NCBI GenBank assembly: GCA_012510855.1 | Contig: JAAZHE010000178.1 | Coordinates: 1-36,308 of the forward strand | Direction of reading: 5' to 3' | DNA from: Bacillota bacterium | GTDB taxonomy: Bacteria; Bacillota; Limnochordia; DTU087 | Length of the DNA: 36,308 nucleotides | Shown: one piece after another, positions 7,540 through 16,607 of the stretch | How positions within the stretch are numbered: position 1 is the stretch's first letter | How the letters are laid out: each line of letters opens with the position of its first letter | Translations under genes and position numbers: made by a program | Notes under the pieces: model-generated | What the model was told of the DNA's origin: nothing | Seen by the model: only the letters and a program-made list of their open reading frames with translations | Database searches by the model: none

Positions 7540-9681
7540 CTAGGCTCTCGGCCGTTTTCCTCGGCCGTTGCGACCCTTCTTATTCTCACTGGCCTCCAAG
7601 GCTTCAGGACGGGCGAGATTGATTCGACCCATGTGGTCGATTTCAATCACCTTGACAGTGATGGTCTCTCCGACCTGAACTACATCTTCCACTTTGGCCA
7701 CCCGACCTTTGGCTAGCTTCGAAATATGCAGCAGGCCCTCCTTGCCGGGCAGTAGTTCCACAAAGGCACCGAAGTCTACGATCCGCTTAACCGTTCCCAG
7801 GTAAGTTTCACCAACTTCGACATCCTTTACTAGAAGCTCAATCATCTTCTGAGCCCGATACCCCGCTTCTTGGTTGGTGGAAGCTACATAAACACGGCCA
7901 TCATCTTCGATATCGATGGTAACACCGGTCTCATCGATGATTTTCCTGATGGTCTTACCCCCTGGACCGATGACATCCCTAATCTTGTCCACTGGAATCT
8001 CCATAGTGAAAATCCTCGGTGCGTATGGTGACAACTCTGCCCTCGGGGCATCGATGACCTCTAGCATCTTCTGGAGAATATACAATCGTCCTTCTCTGGC
8101 TTGCGCCAAGGCCTGCTGCAGGACGTCCCAGATAACGCCTTGGATCTTGATATCCATCTGCAGAGCTGTGATACCCCGTTCCGTTCCTGCTACTTTGAAA
8201 TCCATGTCGCCCAAGGCATCCTCCATACCCTGGATGTCTGAGAGAATGGAAAACTCATCGCCATCTTTGACTAAGCCCATGGCGATGCCTGCCACCGGAC
8301 GGCTAATAGGAACACCGGCATCCATGAGGGCCAGAGTACTGCCGCAAACACTGGCCATCGAGGACGAACCGTTAGATTCTAGCACCTCTGATACCAAGCG
8401 AATGGTATACGGGAACTCGTCTTCGCCAGGAACCATGGGCAGCAATGCCCTTTCTGCCAAGGCTCCATGGCCGATTTCCCTACGGCCGGGACCTCGGATA
8501 GGACGGACTTCCCCGACGCTAAAGGATGGGAAATTGTAATGATGGATGTAGCGCTTGCTTTCTTCGTAACCTAGGTCATCCAAGAGCTGTTCATCAGACT
8601 TTACGCCTAATGTACAAGTTGTGAGCACTTGGGTCTGTCCCCGGGTAAAGACCGCGGAACCGTGGGCTCGGGGCAAAATGCCTACCTCGCAGGTTATCTG
8701 TCGAATCTCGTTTAGCGCTCGCCCATCGGGTCTCCGCTTTTCATGAATGATCATGTTCCGCACGATCTCCTTGATCAAGGCGGCAATCACTTGATCAAGG
8801 CACTGCTGCTTTTCGGCAAAGGTCTCCTCACCAAATTCCTCCATAAATTCTGCGTGGAGGGTCAGCCGGACATTGTCTACATCTTCTTCCCGACTCAGCT
8901 TATCAGCGTTGCGCAGGGCTTCATTAAGTCGGTCTGTGCCCCTTTCCCGCACCCACTGTTCCACTGCAGAATCGATCTCGGGCGGCTCAAATTCCTTTTT
9001 CGGCTGTCCAATCTGTCTGACTATTTCCTCTTGAAATTCCACCAGAGCTATTACGTATTGGTGTCCAAACTTAATTGCTTCTAGAATAACGTCTTCAGGA
9101 ACTTCATTGGCTCCGGCCTCCACCATAGTTACCGCATCCTTGGTGCCCGCGACAACCAAGTGGAGATCGCTCTTTTGCTGCTGTTCACAGGTTGGATTAA
9201 TGACGAACTGACCGTCAACTCTGCCGACGATAACGCCGCCTACGGGTCCGTTGAAGGGAATATCAGAGATGCATAGCGCGGCGGAAGCTCCTATGAGAGC
9301 GGTAATGTCAGGAGCATTGTCTTGGTCCACTGAGAGAATTGTTGCTACAATCTGGACATCGTTGCGCATGCCTTCGGGGAACAGGGGTCTTAGAGGGCGG
9401 TCAATCATTCTCGCTGCTAGGATAGCGGCCTCACCGGGACGACCTTCACGACGCCCCCAGCCGCCCGGCACCTTTCCGACTGCATACATTCGCTCTTCGT
9501 AATCAACCAGCAAAGGGAAGAAATCTATCCCCTCGCGAGGTTCTTTGGCCATGGTGGCTGTCACTAGCACTACGGTGTCTCCATACCGCATAAGTACGCT
9601 GCCGTTGGCCTGTTTTGCCAGGGCGCCGGTCTCGACCGTTAGTGTTCTCCCTCCCAGTTCCAGCTGGAATTCCTGTTTCAT
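7540..9681 (-). CDS. pnp: polyribonucleotide nucleotidyltransferase (PNPase)
   Basis: Phosphorolytic 3'-to-5' exoribonuclease of the RNA degradosome; a trimeric ring that also adds 3' tails. 713 residues, the normal length. Order: RNase PH domain 1 (about 1-215), helical linker, catalytic RNase PH domain 2 (about 310-545, with [28 protein letters not shown] and [22 protein letters not shown]), KH domain (about 550-612, [15 protein letters not shown]), S1 domain (about 618-690, [16 protein letters not shown]) and a basic tail ([14 protein letters not shown]). In the RNA-binding loop the usual GGF.KREGRPSE is [12 protein letters not shown] here, an F-to-W and an S-to-G change. The ATG at 9681 follows AAGGAGGT at 7 nt. 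It lies after rpsO and probably shares its promoter. Confidence 0.98.
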   Translation of the reverse strand: MKQEFQLELGGRTLTVETGALAKQANGSVLMRYGDTVVLVTATMAKEPREGIDFFPLLVDYEERMYAVGKVPGGWGRREGRPGEAAILAARMIDRPLRPLFPEGMRNDVQIVATILSVDQDNAPDITALIGASAALCISDIPFNGPVGGVIVGRVDGQFVINPTCEQQQKSDLHLVVAGTKDAVTMVEAGANEVPEDVILEAIKFGHQYVIALVEFQEEIVRQIGQPKKEFEPPEIDSAVEQWVRERGTDRLNEALRNADKLSREEDVDNVRLTLHAEFMEEFGEETFAEKQQCLDQVIAALIKEIVRNMIIHEKRRPDGRALNEIRQITCEVGILPRAHGSAVFTRGQTQVLTTCTLGVKSDEQLLDDLGYEESKRYIHHYNFPSFSVGEVRPIRGPGRREIGHGALAERALLPMVPGEDEFPYTIRLVSEVLESNGSSSMASVCGSTLALMDAGVPISRPVAGIAMGLVKDGDEFSILSDIQGMEDALGDMDFKVAGTERGITALQMDIKIQGVIWDVLQQALAQAREGRLYILQKMLEVIDAPRAELSPYAPRIFTMEIPVDKIRDVIGPGGKTIRKIIDETGVTIDIEDDGRVYVASTNQEAGYRAQKMIELLVKDVEVGETYLGTVKRIVDFGAFVELLPGKEGLLHISKLAKGRVAKVEDVVQVGETITVKVIEIDHMGRINLARPEALEASENKKGRNGRGKRPRA

Positions 9682-9834
9682 TGTCTGTACCTCCTTGGGG
9701 TTCAATGGCCACTCTGGCCGCACTCGCCCGGCATTGACTTGTTCCTCCTAATCAAGTATACCGGCCGTTATGATAGTATCTTCTTGTTTTCCCTTGGGCA
9801 TTCCACCCGGGAAATGTCAGAGTGGTCATGTGAA

Positions 9835-9859
9835 GAAGGAGCGGGGTTACCGCTCCTTC
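9835..9859 (-). terminator. strong hairpin after rpsO (weak terminator or processing site)
   Basis: A perfect 10-bp stem, GAAGGAGCGG (9835-9844) with CCGCTCCTTC (9850-9859), and a 5-nt loop begin 8 nt after the rpsO stop. On the minus strand the 3' side reads CTTCTTCACAT, a poor T-tract. It therefore probably lets much transcription continue into pnp, or acts as an RNase III-type processing site as known between rpsO and pnp in E. coli. The remaining gap up to pnp shows nothing else. Confidence 0.6.
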
Positions 9860-9867
9860 AATTACGA

Positions 9868-10137
9868 TTACCCTCGTATGCCGAGTTTGGCGACAAGGGT
9901 CCGATACCGTTCAATGTCCCGTTCTTTAAGATAGTCGAGCAGCCCTTTCCTCTGACCAATCATTTTCAGCATGCCCCGTCGAGAATGATAGTCCTTCTTG
10001 TGAACCTTCAGGTGCTCAGTCAGATCATTGATCCTCTTGGTCAGAATAGCTATTTGCACTTCAGGTGACCCAGTATCGGATTCGTGGAGCTTAAACTCAT
10101 CAATGATCTGACGCTTGATATCTTTGTCCAGAGCCAC
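9868..10137 (-). CDS. rpsO: 30S ribosomal protein S15
   Basis: Primary 16S rRNA-binding protein of the small-subunit platform. The 89 residues match the family exactly, with the conserved [39 protein letters not shown] core and the [20 protein letters not shown] end. The GTG at 10137 follows AGGAGGT at 7 nt. Another GTG at 10146 overlaps that ribosome site and would add three residues absent from the family. It has its own promoter in the end of ribF, so it opens a two-gene rpsO-pnp unit. The 86-nt leader can form short GAACC/GGTTC and GTTCG/CGAAC stems; autoregulation by S15 is known in other bacteria but not shown here. Confidence 0.98.
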   Translation of the reverse strand: MALDKDIKRQIIDEFKLHESDTGSPEVQIAILTKRINDLTEHLKVHKKDYHSRRGMLKMIGQRKGLLDYLKERDIERYRTLVAKLGIRG

Positions 10138-10229
10138 TAGCTTCACCTCCTATATTAGAAATCCCCCCAGCCCAGAACGACGTTGGAGGAGTTCGCCGAA
10201 CCGAGTCAAGGGTTCTAAACACCGTATTC

Positions 10230-10258
10230 ACTATACCATAAAGCTTAGAGGCTGTAAA
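10230..10258 (-). promoter_or_regulatory. extended -10 promoter for rpsO-pnp
   Basis: TTTACA (10258-10253), a 17-nt spacer and TATAGT (10235-10230), preceded by TG one base upstream (extended -10). The -35 box lies inside the last codons of ribF. Expected start near 10223, giving a leader of about 86 nt before the rpsO GTG. Confidence 0.7.
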
Positions 10259-11261
10259 TCTTTTCTGTTGAGGAAGAACTGCTAATACTCCCTACCCGGG
10301 TATGGAAGAGTCTGCGGGTTGTCTCAATATCTGAAGCCACCTGCTCCTGCAATTCCTCACCACTTGCGAACTTGCGGATGGGACGAAGATACCGATGAAA
10401 TGAGATCTCCAGCTCTCTACCGTAATAGTTGGCCTCGTGGTCCAGCACATGCACTTCTACTACCCTGGCCTGTCCGTCAAAGGTTGGCTTGTTGCTGATG
10501 CTCAAGACTCCCACTGACTCCTGCCTGCTATCGGGTCCGTCACCACCTTTAGTTGCTATTTCCCGGACCGTGACTGCGTAGACTCCATCCTTGGGTATTA
10601 ACCGACTTTCATCAACTTCCAGATTGGCGGTGGGAAACCCGAGTTTTCTGCCTCGGCCTTCACCTTGGATAACGGGTCCCGCTAAACGATAAGGACGACC
10701 CAACAGCTCGGCAGCGGTCTCCACTTTTCCCTCCTGGAGCAGACCTCTAATCCGGGTACTGGAGACTTTTTCGCCGCCGACTACCACAGATGGGACTGTG
10801 ACCACCGTTTCTATTCCCCACAGGAGGCCTTCCTTGCGCAGTATTTCGGTAGTGCCTCTGCTCCTGTATCCAAAGGTAAAATCCTCACCGGCTGCCACGG
10901 CTACGACTTGCAGCTGGTCCACTAGAATCTTCTTGACGAACTCTTCCGGTTCAAGTCTAGCCAGCCTTTCATCGAAGACCAGCTCTATCACAGCCTCAAT
11001 GCCGAGTTCCCACATGTACTGTCTCCGCTCAGGTGCTGCCGTAAGCAGCGGCGGCACTGCATTGGGTCTAACAATAGAAAGAGGATGGCGGTCAAAGGTA
11101 ACCAGTGCCGGTATCGCTCCGCGGGAAACTCCAAGTTCTACCACTTGAGCTGCAATTGCCTGGTGTCCCAAATGCATTCCATCGAAAAAGCCCAATCCGG
11201 CTGCTAGTTTTCTATTGCAAACACTGCTGGTAATCCTGCCATCCCGCCAATAGATCTGCAA
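10245..11261 (-). CDS. ribF: bifunctional riboflavin kinase/FAD synthetase
   Basis: Makes FMN from riboflavin and ATP, then FAD from FMN and ATP, in the cytoplasm. 338 residues in two modules: the N-terminal nucleotidyltransferase (adenylylation) domain with LGFFDGMHLGHQ (residues 23-34), TFDRHPLS and the KVSSTRIRGLL motif, and the C-terminal riboflavin kinase domain with GPVIQGEGRGRKLGFPTANL, KDGVYAV and SNKPTF. The start is a TTG at 11261 with AGGGGTGAG upstream. The C-terminus (GSISSSSSTEKIYSL) is a low-complexity tail beyond the usual end. It lies 35 nt after truB and closes the rimP-to-ribF operon; its end carries the -35 box of the rpsO promoter. Confidence 0.96.
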   Translation of the reverse strand: MQIYWRDGRITSSVCNRKLAAGLGFFDGMHLGHQAIAAQVVELGVSRGAIPALVTFDRHPLSIVRPNAVPPLLTAAPERRQYMWELGIEAVIELVFDERLARLEPEEFVKKILVDQLQVVAVAAGEDFTFGYRSRGTTEILRKEGLLWGIETVVTVPSVVVGGEKVSSTRIRGLLQEGKVETAAELLGRPYRLAGPVIQGEGRGRKLGFPTANLEVDESRLIPKDGVYAVTVREIATKGGDGPDSRQESVGVLSISNKPTFDGQARVVEVHVLDHEANYYGRELEISFHRYLRPIRKFASGEELQEQVASDIETTRRLFHTRVGSISSSSSTEKIYSL

Positions 11262-11296
11262 ACCACACTCACCCCTGGTTTAGGTTCCACCTGATA

Positions 11297-12301
11297 CTAT
11301 TCCGAGGCTAAAGGAAGCAGCCTCACCGGCTGCAGCAATCCCCCGGCATCATTCCGGTTGGCACGGCCAATCCCTAGGAAGCGGCCTCGGCCGTCATATA
11401 CTCTCAGCAGGTTTTCTAACCCCGGATGGTCTTGGACACTGGCCGTTACATCCGTGTCAACCGGTTCAAGCCACTTCTCCACTTCCTTGAGCGGCACCCA
11501 ACTGCCGTGACCTAGACGACGGGCTGCTGTGCCGCTTAACACAGCTCCAGGAAGATGACCCACGCCTCGGTCCATGGGGATCAAGACAGATAAATTCGTC
11601 AGTGTACTTGCTTCTGTTTTTGCACTGGTTTTTTCCAGAACTGCCTTCTCCAACTCCTCCAAAGTGAGGGCATCCTGCAGCGACCAAGGACCAACCCTTG
11701 TGCGAATTAGAAAGGACATGTGGCTCGGCACCTGGAGATATTCACCGATGTCCTCACAAAGAGTACGAATGTACGTTCCTTTAGTGCACGTTACGTCAAA
11801 GAGGAGTCTATCGCCATACTGCCACTTTCCCCGGTGCCATTTACCTACGGGAGCGAGTTTCAGGATCTTGACCCGCCTGGGCTTTCTTTCAACTGTCTTT
11901 CCCTCTCGAGCCAATTGATATAGTCTCTGCCCTTGATGCTTTAACGCGGAAACCATGGGCGGAATTTGGTCTATCTCGCCCTGAAAAGCGCCAAGGGCAT
12001 CTGACAGGTCTTCATCTGTAAAGGAAAACTCCCGAGCTTCCTTAACTAGTTCTCCGCCGGCATCTTGGGTGTCGGTGGATCTTCCAAACCAGAGCTCTGC
12101 CCGGTAGGTCTTGATGTGATTCTCCATATAGGGGATCAGCCGGGTGGCATTCCCCAAACACACCACCAGGATGCCGGCTGCACCCGGGTCCAGGGTGCCG
12201 GTATGCCCAACCCGCCGTTCCCGCAGCTGTCGTCTGACTAGATTCACCACATCATGGGAGGTCATTCCCGGGGGTTTGAGAAGCACTAGAATACCATCCA
12301 T
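11297..12301 (-). CDS. truB: tRNA pseudouridine(55) synthase
   Basis: Isomerises U55 in the T-loop of tRNAs. 334 residues with the family motif GHTGTLDPGAAGIL (catalytic Asp38), the KTYRAELWFGRSTDTQDAGG block, QIPPMVSALKHQGQRLYQLAREG and CTKGTYIRTLCEDIG. A C-terminal PUA-like domain (about 255-334) is present. ATG at 12301 with GGGGG upstream. Residues about 222-240 (EKTSAKTEASTLTN) look like a lineage-specific insert between the catalytic and PUA-like parts. Starts 17 nt after nrnA and is followed by ribF, the standard Firmicutes order. Confidence 0.97.
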   Translation of the reverse strand: MDGILVLLKPPGMTSHDVVNLVRRQLRERRVGHTGTLDPGAAGILVVCLGNATRLIPYMENHIKTYRAELWFGRSTDTQDAGGELVKEAREFSFTDEDLSDALGAFQGEIDQIPPMVSALKHQGQRLYQLAREGKTVERKPRRVKILKLAPVGKWHRGKWQYGDRLLFDVTCTKGTYIRTLCEDIGEYLQVPSHMSFLIRTRVGPWSLQDALTLEELEKAVLEKTSAKTEASTLTNLSVLIPMDRGVGHLPGAVLSGTAARRLGHGSWVPLKEVEKWLEPVDTDVTASVQDHPGLENLLRVYDGRGRFLGIGRANRNDAGGLLQPVRLLPLASE

Positions 12302-12318
12302 GGTCTTGGCCCCCTTGG

Positions 12319-13311
12319 TTATTCAGACCCATTGCCGGGACTAGCGGCCAGTAACTCAGCGGCTGCCTCTAGCACCATGGCTTTGGCCTCTGGTAATGGC
12401 TTATCAATGGTGCAACCCGCTGCGTGCATATGGCCGCCACCCCCAAACAGAGCTGCTAGTTTACTCGCGTCTATGTTGTCCCGGGAACGAAAACTAACCT
12501 TGGTTTTCGCCGCATCCAGCTCTCTAAACATGATTGCCAGCTTCACCGTTTTGATCATCCGGGGATACTTGATTAGATCTTCAGAGCGCTGACCACTCCA
12601 CTGTCTTTCGCCGAGCATGGTCTTAGTCACGGTGATCCAGCTCATCTCACCCCGGGGGCTGATCTCTAAGGTGTCCAGGGCGGCACGGAGAAAGTCGACT
12701 TCTTCGTATGCCCTGTTTTCGTAGAGATGGACAGCTATCTCGGCAGGGTTTGCCCCGTGTTTAACCAGCTCACTGGCTGCAGCCAGCACCCTGCTGTTGG
12801 TATTGCTGTAGCGAAAGGTTCCCGTATCGCCGGCCAACGCGGCATACAGGTTGGTCGCCATAGCCTCGGTCAAGGAAACATGCAGGTATTCAGTGAGCAG
12901 TTGGTAGATGATCTCGCCGGTGGCTGCAGCCCTTGGGTTTATGTAAAAGGCCTGGCCAAACCCCAGATTGGTCCCGTGGTGATCAATATTGATTATCGGC
13001 ACGCCGGACTTCAGATATGAAACCAGTCCCCCGCACCGATCTGGCTCACAATCTTCCACAATGACTGCATCTACATGAGGACTAAAACCTTCAGTGAAAA
13101 CTGCGCATGATTCTATGCCAGGCAGGAACTCAAACCATTCTCCTAGGGGATCAGGAGACACGCAGATGACATCCTTACCCATGGCCTGCAAAGCCTGTTT
13201 GAGGGCCAACCCAGACCCGACACAGTCAGGGTCCGGGTCGACATGCCAAGTAATCAGGAATTTATTGTATGCTCTTATGGCTTGAGCTACTTGTTCAAGG
13301 GAACCCACCAC
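12319..13311 (-). CDS. nrnA: DHH/DHHA1 phosphoesterase, NrnA-like oligoribonuclease / pAp phosphatase
   Basis: 330-residue bifunctional-oligoribonuclease type protein that degrades 2-5 nt RNA (nanoRNA) and 3'-phosphoadenosine 5'-phosphate in Bacillus. Visible are the DHH-domain metal motifs HVDPDPDCVGSG (residues 23-34), VEDCEPDRCGG, NIDHHGTN (the DHH triad) and AGDTGTFRYSNT, then the C-terminal DHHA1 domain with the GGGGHMHAAGCT substrate motif. Motif I normally reads HxxPDGDAxGS; here the glycine is proline, a small departure. GTG at 13311 (or 13308) with AGGAG in the end of rbfA. It sits between rbfA and truB, its conserved place. Activity toward cyclic dinucleotides (GdpP-like) is less likely, because the membrane and PAS domains are absent. 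Confidence 0.92.
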   Translation of the reverse strand: MVGSLEQVAQAIRAYNKFLITWHVDPDPDCVGSGLALKQALQAMGKDVICVSPDPLGEWFEFLPGIESCAVFTEGFSPHVDAVIVEDCEPDRCGGLVSYLKSGVPIINIDHHGTNLGFGQAFYINPRAAATGEIIYQLLTEYLHVSLTEAMATNLYAALAGDTGTFRYSNTNSRVLAAASELVKHGANPAEIAVHLYENRAYEEVDFLRAALDTLEISPRGEMSWITVTKTMLGERQWSGQRSEDLIKYPRMIKTVKLAIMFRELDAAKTKVSFRSRDNIDASKLAALFGGGGHMHAAGCTIDKPLPEAKAMVLEAAAELLAASPGNGSE

Positions 13312-13313
13312 TA

Positions 13314-13706
13314 TTAATCTTCTCCTACAGTTGAAGCAGTGTCTTGGTCCTCTGAAGTAGAACTCTCCTCCCGGAGCTCTCTGAGCAGCTGGGAGATACG
13401 GGCGCCTCTCTCGATGGATTCATCCCACCGAAAGATAATCTCTGGAGTGTGCCGCAGGCGTATCCGTTGCCCGATCTCTGAGCGAATATAGCCAGTAGCC
13501 CGCTCAAGTCCCTCCATTGCTGACCTCTTGGATTCATCATCTCCCAAGACACTAACAAATATCTTAACATGACGGAGATCCCGGGAAACTTCGGCATCCG
13601 TCACTGTAACAAAGGCGACCCGAGGATCCTTCATTTTCCGGATAATATCGCTTGCCTCCTGCTTGATTGCCTCCCGGACTCTTTGTACCCGCTGGTGGGT
13701 GGCCAT
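13314..13706 (-). CDS. rbfA: 30S ribosome-binding factor A
   Basis: Single KH-like domain protein that binds immature 30S subunits during 16S rRNA 5' processing and cold adaptation. 130 residues. Visible family features: RVQRVREAIKQEASDIIRKMKDPRV, FVTVTDAEVSRDLRHVKIFVSVLG and LRHTPEIIFRWDESIERGARI. The C-terminal 18 residues are an acidic, Ser/Thr-rich tail (ESSTSEDQDTASTVGED). The ATG at 13706 fits the MATHQRV start; the ATG three codons earlier abuts the AAGGGG site. Lies between infB and nrnA, 2 nt from the nrnA start. Confidence 0.96.
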   Translation of the reverse strand: MATHQRVQRVREAIKQEASDIIRKMKDPRVAFVTVTDAEVSRDLRHVKIFVSVLGDDESKRSAMEGLERATGYIRSEIGQRIRLRHTPEIIFRWDESIERGARISQLLRELREESSTSEDQDTASTVGED

Positions 13707-13747
13707 ATTCCTCATCCCCTTTTTCAGCCCTTAGTGGTGATTCTCGG

Positions 13748-15940
13748 CTAGAGTGTCCGTTTGACCTCCTTGAGGACAAAGACCTCGATCTCATCGCCTT
13801 CCTTGATGTCGTTGAAGCGTTCTATGCCGATTCCACACTCATAGCCTTGGGAGACTTCCCTAACGTCATCCTTGAATCGCTTGAGGGATGAAATCTTGCC
13901 TTCGTGGATCACTACATTATTCCGCAGCAACCGCACCTGGGCATTGCGGAGGACCTTACCGTCGTCAACGTAGCATCCTGCTACTACTCCTACGTTGGGA
14001 ACCTTGAAGGTTGCCCGCACTGTTGCTCTTCCAAGAACTTCCTCCACATAATCAGGCTCAAGAAGTCCCTCCATGGCTGCTTTCACATCATCAATCGCGT
14101 CATAAATGACCCGATAGGTGCGAATATCGATTTTTTCCCGTTCTGCTATCCGACTGGCAATGGCATCGGGACGAACGTTGAAGCCGATAATGACTGCATC
14201 GGAGGCAGCTGCCAAGAGCACATCACTTTCCGTGATGCCTCCCACACCTTCATGGATCACCTTCACCTGCACCTCGTCGGTAGACAAGCGCTGCAAAGCT
14301 TGGCGAACGGCCTCCACTGAGCCCTGCACATCAGCCTTAATGATCAAGTTGAAATCCTTAACCTCACCTTGTTTTATGCGCTCAAATAGACCATCGAGGG
14401 TGATGGGAGTAGTCCTGCTTAGCTCTGCCGCCCGTTTCTCCTCTTGTTTCTGGGTCGCAATCTGTCTCGCCAATTTTTCATCCTCGAGGGCCACCAGTTC
14501 ATCTCCTGCTTCCGGCACATCGGAAAGGCCTACTACCTCCACCGGTGTGGACGGACCGGCTTCCTCAAGCCGCCGGCCGGAAGCATCGGTCATGGCTCGC
14601 ACCCTTCCCGAGACTGAACCGGCAACAATGGCGTCCCCAACCCGCAAAGTACCATTGCGGATTAAGACGGTGGCCACAGGGCCGCGGCCTTTATCCAACT
14701 TTGCCTCGATTATGGTACCCCTTGCCATTCTGTCAGGATTTGCCTTGAGCTCCTGCAGGTCTGCTACCAGCAGGATCATCTCCAACAGGTCATCAATGCC
14801 TTCCTTCCGTAATGCAGAAATATTCACGCATACGGTATCGCCGCCCCATTCCTCTGGGATCAGCCCCAGTTCAGCTAGACTCTGCTTTACTCGGTCTGGA
14901 TTCGCCTCGGGGCGATCCATCTTGTTGATGGCGACAATAATGGGCACATGGGCTGCCTGTGCATGACTAATGGCTTCCCGGGTTTGGGGCATCACACCAT
15001 CATCGGCAGCTACAACTAAAACAGCAATATCGGTAACCTGTGCACCCCGGGAACGCATAGCAGTAAAGGCTTCGTGGCCGGGGGTATCTATAAACGTGAT
15101 CTTTTTTCCCTGCAGCTCAACCTGATACGCGCCGATATGCTGGGTAATTCCACCAGCTTCCTCTTGGGTCACGTGGCTCTCTCGAATAGCATCCAACAGT
15201 GTGGTCTTGCCGTGATCTACATGTCCCATAATGGTGACAATGGGCGGGCGAGGCTGAAGCTTTTCCGGCGGGTCTTCAACATCGGCCAAAGGGTCCACTG
15301 TCTCGATCTCTGGAAGTATCACCTTGAAACCGAGATCCTCCGCTACTGTAGCAGCAGCCTCCCAACTGATGCTTTGGGGAACTGTTGCCATCACACCGAT
15401 GCCCATCAGCTTCTTGATGATGGTAGCAGCGGGGATGCTCATGCGGCTCGCCAGTTCCTTTACAGTGATGCTTTCCGGAATCTCGATCTCCTTAGGCTTT
15501 TGCGGAGCAGGCTTTGGGCCGCGGGAGGAGGGCTGGCGCCTCGCATCCTTCCGGCCCTTCCGTTTATGTCGCCTGCCGGTTGAAACATCATCATCTTCAT
15601 CGGCCATGATTTGTGCCTGGGCTGCAGCCTTTGAAGCACGCTTTGGGGAGACCTTAGGCCGTTTCTCTTCTACTTCCACCTGCATTGTCTTTTCCTGCAC
15701 CGGTTCTTGCTTCCTCACTTTTTTCTGCGCTGTTTTTTCTTTCGGCTCAGCTGCTTTAGCCTTTTTCTGCTTCTTATCTTTCTCCTGGGCAAAGTGTTCC
15801 TTGACCAGATCGGCCACGTCTTCCTCCAAAGTACTCATGTGATTCTTGACATCTGCTCCCAGGTTCTGAAGAATCTCAACAAGCTGCTTGCTCTTAATCT
15901 CCAGTTCTTTAGCTAGTTCGTAAACTCGAACCTTTCCCAT
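13748..15940 (-). CDS. infB: translation initiation factor IF-2
   Basis: GTPase that recruits fMet-tRNA to the 30S subunit and promotes subunit joining. 730 residues, a short bacterial form. Order: N-terminal IF2_N helix domain (1-50, [21 protein letters not shown]), a highly charged Lys/Glu/Ala linker (50-150), a second IF2_N domain (152-205), the G domain (from about 232: G1 GHVDHGKT 239-246, G3 DTPGH 285-289, G4 NKMD 339-342), then domains II-IV ending [12 protein letters not shown] at 15940 with AGGGGTGA upstream. It follows the ylxR-ylxQ pair and precedes rbfA, the universal nusA-infB arrangement. Confidence 0.99.
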   Translation of the reverse strand: MGKVRVYELAKELEIKSKQLVEILQNLGADVKNHMSTLEEDVADLVKEHFAQEKDKKQKKAKAAEPKEKTAQKKVRKQEPVQEKTMQVEVEEKRPKVSPKRASKAAAQAQIMADEDDDVSTGRRHKRKGRKDARRQPSSRGPKPAPQKPKEIEIPESITVKELASRMSIPAATIIKKLMGIGVMATVPQSISWEAAATVAEDLGFKVILPEIETVDPLADVEDPPEKLQPRPPIVTIMGHVDHGKTTLLDAIRESHVTQEEAGGITQHIGAYQVELQGKKITFIDTPGHEAFTAMRSRGAQVTDIAVLVVAADDGVMPQTREAISHAQAAHVPIIVAINKMDRPEANPDRVKQSLAELGLIPEEWGGDTVCVNISALRKEGIDDLLEMILLVADLQELKANPDRMARGTIIEAKLDKGRGPVATVLIRNGTLRVGDAIVAGSVSGRVRAMTDASGRRLEEAGPSTPVEVVGLSDVPEAGDELVALEDEKLARQIATQKQEEKRAAELSRTTPITLDGLFERIKQGEVKDFNLIIKADVQGSVEAVRQALQRLSTDEVQVKVIHEGVGGITESDVLLAAASDAVIIGFNVRPDAIASRIAEREKIDIRTYRVIYDAIDDVKAAMEGLLEPDYVEEVLGRATVRATFKVPNVGVVAGCYVDDGKVLRNAQVRLLRNNVVIHEGKISSLKRFKDDVREVSQGYECGIGIERFNDIKEGDEIEVFVLKEVKRTL

Positions 15941-15974
15941 TAACCATCACCCCTACCTTGGTCCGCTAATTACT

Positions 15975-16298
15975 CTACTCTTCCATCGTGTCCTCTGCCT
16001 CCGTTTTCCTGGTATTCACAGCTTCCATAATTGCCTGGGCTATCCCGGCGTCTTTGACACAGAGAACCGCCCGAGCAGGTTTGCCGATAGCCGCTCCCAA
16101 CTGTTCCTTGGTTCCCACGTAAAGGACGGGAACTCCCTTGGCTGCCTTTTCGAAAGTCGCCTTGGTTCCAGGACTGGCATCAGAGGCCAGCACCACCAGC
16201 TCTATACGCCTTCGCCGCAAGGCTACCAGACAGCTGTTGTACCCAGAAACCAAGTTTCCGCTTGCTTGGGCGAATCCCAGCAAACTCAGCACCCTCAC
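15975..16298 (-). CDS. ylxQ: YlxQ, L7Ae-family RNA-binding protein
   Basis: 107-residue L7Ae/L30e/S12e/Gadd45-fold protein, the kink-turn binder encoded between rnpM and infB in Firmicutes. Typical pieces are LLGFAQASGNLVSGYNSCLVALRRRRIELVVLASDASPGT and VLYVGTKEQLGAAIGKPARAVLCVKDAGIA. A Lys/Glu/Thr tail ends it. The start is a GTG at 16298 that overlaps the TGA of rnpM (GTGA), so translation is coupled. Its exact RNA target is not established by the sequence. Confidence 0.93.
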   Translation of the reverse strand: MRVLSLLGFAQASGNLVSGYNSCLVALRRRRIELVVLASDASPGTKATFEKAAKGVPVLYVGTKEQLGAAIGKPARAVLCVKDAGIAQAIMEAVNTRKTEAEDTMEE

Positions 16299-16567
16299 AT
16301 GACTCTCTCCAGTTCCTCTCGGAGTCTTTCAATAGTCTCCGGGGTGATGGCCACCTCTAGGGCTCTCTCCAGCTGCTTCTTTTTCAATGCCTGTTCCATA
16401 CAGGCTGCATCGGGGCAGATGTAAGCACCCCTGCCGGACTGCTTCCCGGTAGGATCAAGCAAGATCTCCCCCTCAGGGGTTCTCACGACACGAATGAGAT
16501 CCCGCTTAGGCCGCACAGTACGACAGCCGATGCATGTTCTCTGTGGAATCTTGCGCTGTTTAGCCAC
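16295..16567 (-). CDS. rnpM: RnpM/YlxR, RNase P modulator family protein
   Basis: 90-residue YlxR (DUF448) family protein; in Bacillus it binds the RNase P RNA and modulates activity. Signature motifs are all present: RTCIGCRTVRPKRDLIRVVR, DPTGKQSGRGAYICPD and CMEQALKKKQLERAL. The four cysteines are two in TCIGC, one in YICPD and one in ACMEQ. The start is a GTG at 16567 with AGGAG about 10 nt upstream. It is 40 nt after nusA and overlaps ylxQ by four bases, part of the nusA-rnpM-ylxQ-infB core. Confidence 0.95.
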   Translation of the reverse strand: MAKQRKIPQRTCIGCRTVRPKRDLIRVVRTPEGEILLDPTGKQSGRGAYICPDAACMEQALKKKQLERALEVAITPETIERLREELERVM

Positions 16568-16607
16568 GCTGCCATCACTCCTCTACAACCCCGGTGTCGG
16601 CAACTCT

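Noticed and set aside
7916-8539. 207-residue open frame on the plus strand, opposite pnp
   Set aside because: Lies entirely within the catalytic pnp domain in antisense. No ribosome site or family resemblance.
14118-14966. 282-residue open frame on the plus strand, opposite infB
   Set aside because: Antisense shadow of the infB GTPase domain. Composition is Ser/Arg-rich with no recognisable motif, and the infB reading frame explains every base.
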